From NCBI RefSeq assembly GCF_900113255.1, contig NZ_FOOR01000001.1, forward strand, positions 552,679 through 616,678: a DNA stretch of 64,000 bases, given 5' to 3'. Under the pieces are notes generated by a model. That model was not told the DNA's origin and searched no databases. It saw only the letters and a list, made by a program, of their open reading frames with translations. Position 1 is the stretch's first letter. Each line of letters begins with the position of its first letter. This document shows, piece after piece, positions 63,971 through 64,000 of this stretch. A program made the position numbers and the translations under genes. Source of the stretch: Novosphingobium sp. CF614. GTDB taxonomy: Bacteria; Pseudomonadota; Alphaproteobacteria; Sphingomonadales; Sphingomonadaceae.

Positions 63971-64000
63971 ATGGCTGCACCGATCAGGATTACGCGTGTT
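63971..64000 (+). CDS. Start of an IS630-like transposase (partial)
   Basis: Ten codons reading MAAPIRITRV follow a strong ribosome-binding site AGGAGG at 63960. This N-terminus is common in IS630-family transposases of sphingomonads. Only the first residues lie in the window, so the assignment rests on recognition of a short start. Its IS neighbour makes it plausible. Confidence 0.5.
   Translation, partial: MAAPIRITRV

Overview
The window is high-GC DNA from an alphaproteobacterium. It is most likely a sphingomonad of the Novosphingobium/Sphingobium type. This is inferred from the gene content (TonB-dependent receptor, HIG1-type twin-TM protein, CYTH/CHAD pair, DUF2975/XRE pair) and from protein character; no 16S gene is present. 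Housekeeping genes (dcd, gluQ, polA, groESL, rplJL, rpoBC, ispG, pheA, rlmE, ppx) show that most of the window is chromosomal backbone.

Region 1 (1-16361) is an accessory catabolic block. A leftward operon encodes an enolase-superfamily enzyme, the two subunits of an ATP-dependent hydantoinase/oxoprolinase-type enzyme and a cytochrome P450 cut by the window edge. A rightward series encodes a Rieske oxygenase, a glutamine-synthetase-like ligase, a TonB-dependent receptor, a Tat-exported carboxylesterase, an MFS transporter and a lactonase-like metallo-beta-lactamase. An XRE-cupin regulator closes the block. Start/stop overlaps of the ATGA type tie many of these genes together. A family of TTTCCTA palindromes lies at the divergent promoter, behind the last gene and at the regulator's own promoter. 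The block ends at the 3' end of a tRNA-Val gene. There a GlxA-type regulator has lost its N-terminal domain, so this looks like an island junction. The substrate is unknown; the enzymes would suit a nitrogen-containing ring or ester compound.

Region 2 (16362-35300) is backbone: tRNA-Val, dcd, a 5'-nucleotidase lipoprotein, a zincin, an HNH nuclease, gluQ with a twin-TM protein, a cobalamin adenosyltransferase, 3-hydroxybutyryl-CoA dehydrogenase, polA, an Ala/Asp-rich lipoprotein, a class A beta-lactamase-like protein, groESL under a CIRCE element, a MATE pump, a cytochrome c lipoprotein, a soluble MCP-Cache protein and a CYTH-CHAD pair. Intergenic hairpins resembling REP elements lie around the beta-lactamase gene.

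Region 3 (35300-48550) holds rplJL on the minus strand and rpoBC on the plus strand. About 3.5 kb of small regulatory and hypothetical genes lies between them, so the usual rplJL-rpoBC linkage is broken and inverted. A 56-residue membrane microprotein gene sits between rpoB and rpoC.

Region 4 (48550-62202) contains an SDR dehydrogenase, ispG, two GNAT acetyltransferases and a tightly overlapping MoxR/DUF58/SpoIIM/RDD/DUF4350/DUF4129 cluster. It continues with pheA, a membrane-anchored cytochrome c, a JmjC/cupin gene remnant, rlmE and ppx. Region 5 (62202-64000) is a mobile-element patch: a broken ISAs1-type transposase, tRNA-Gln and the start of what looks like an IS630-type transposase.
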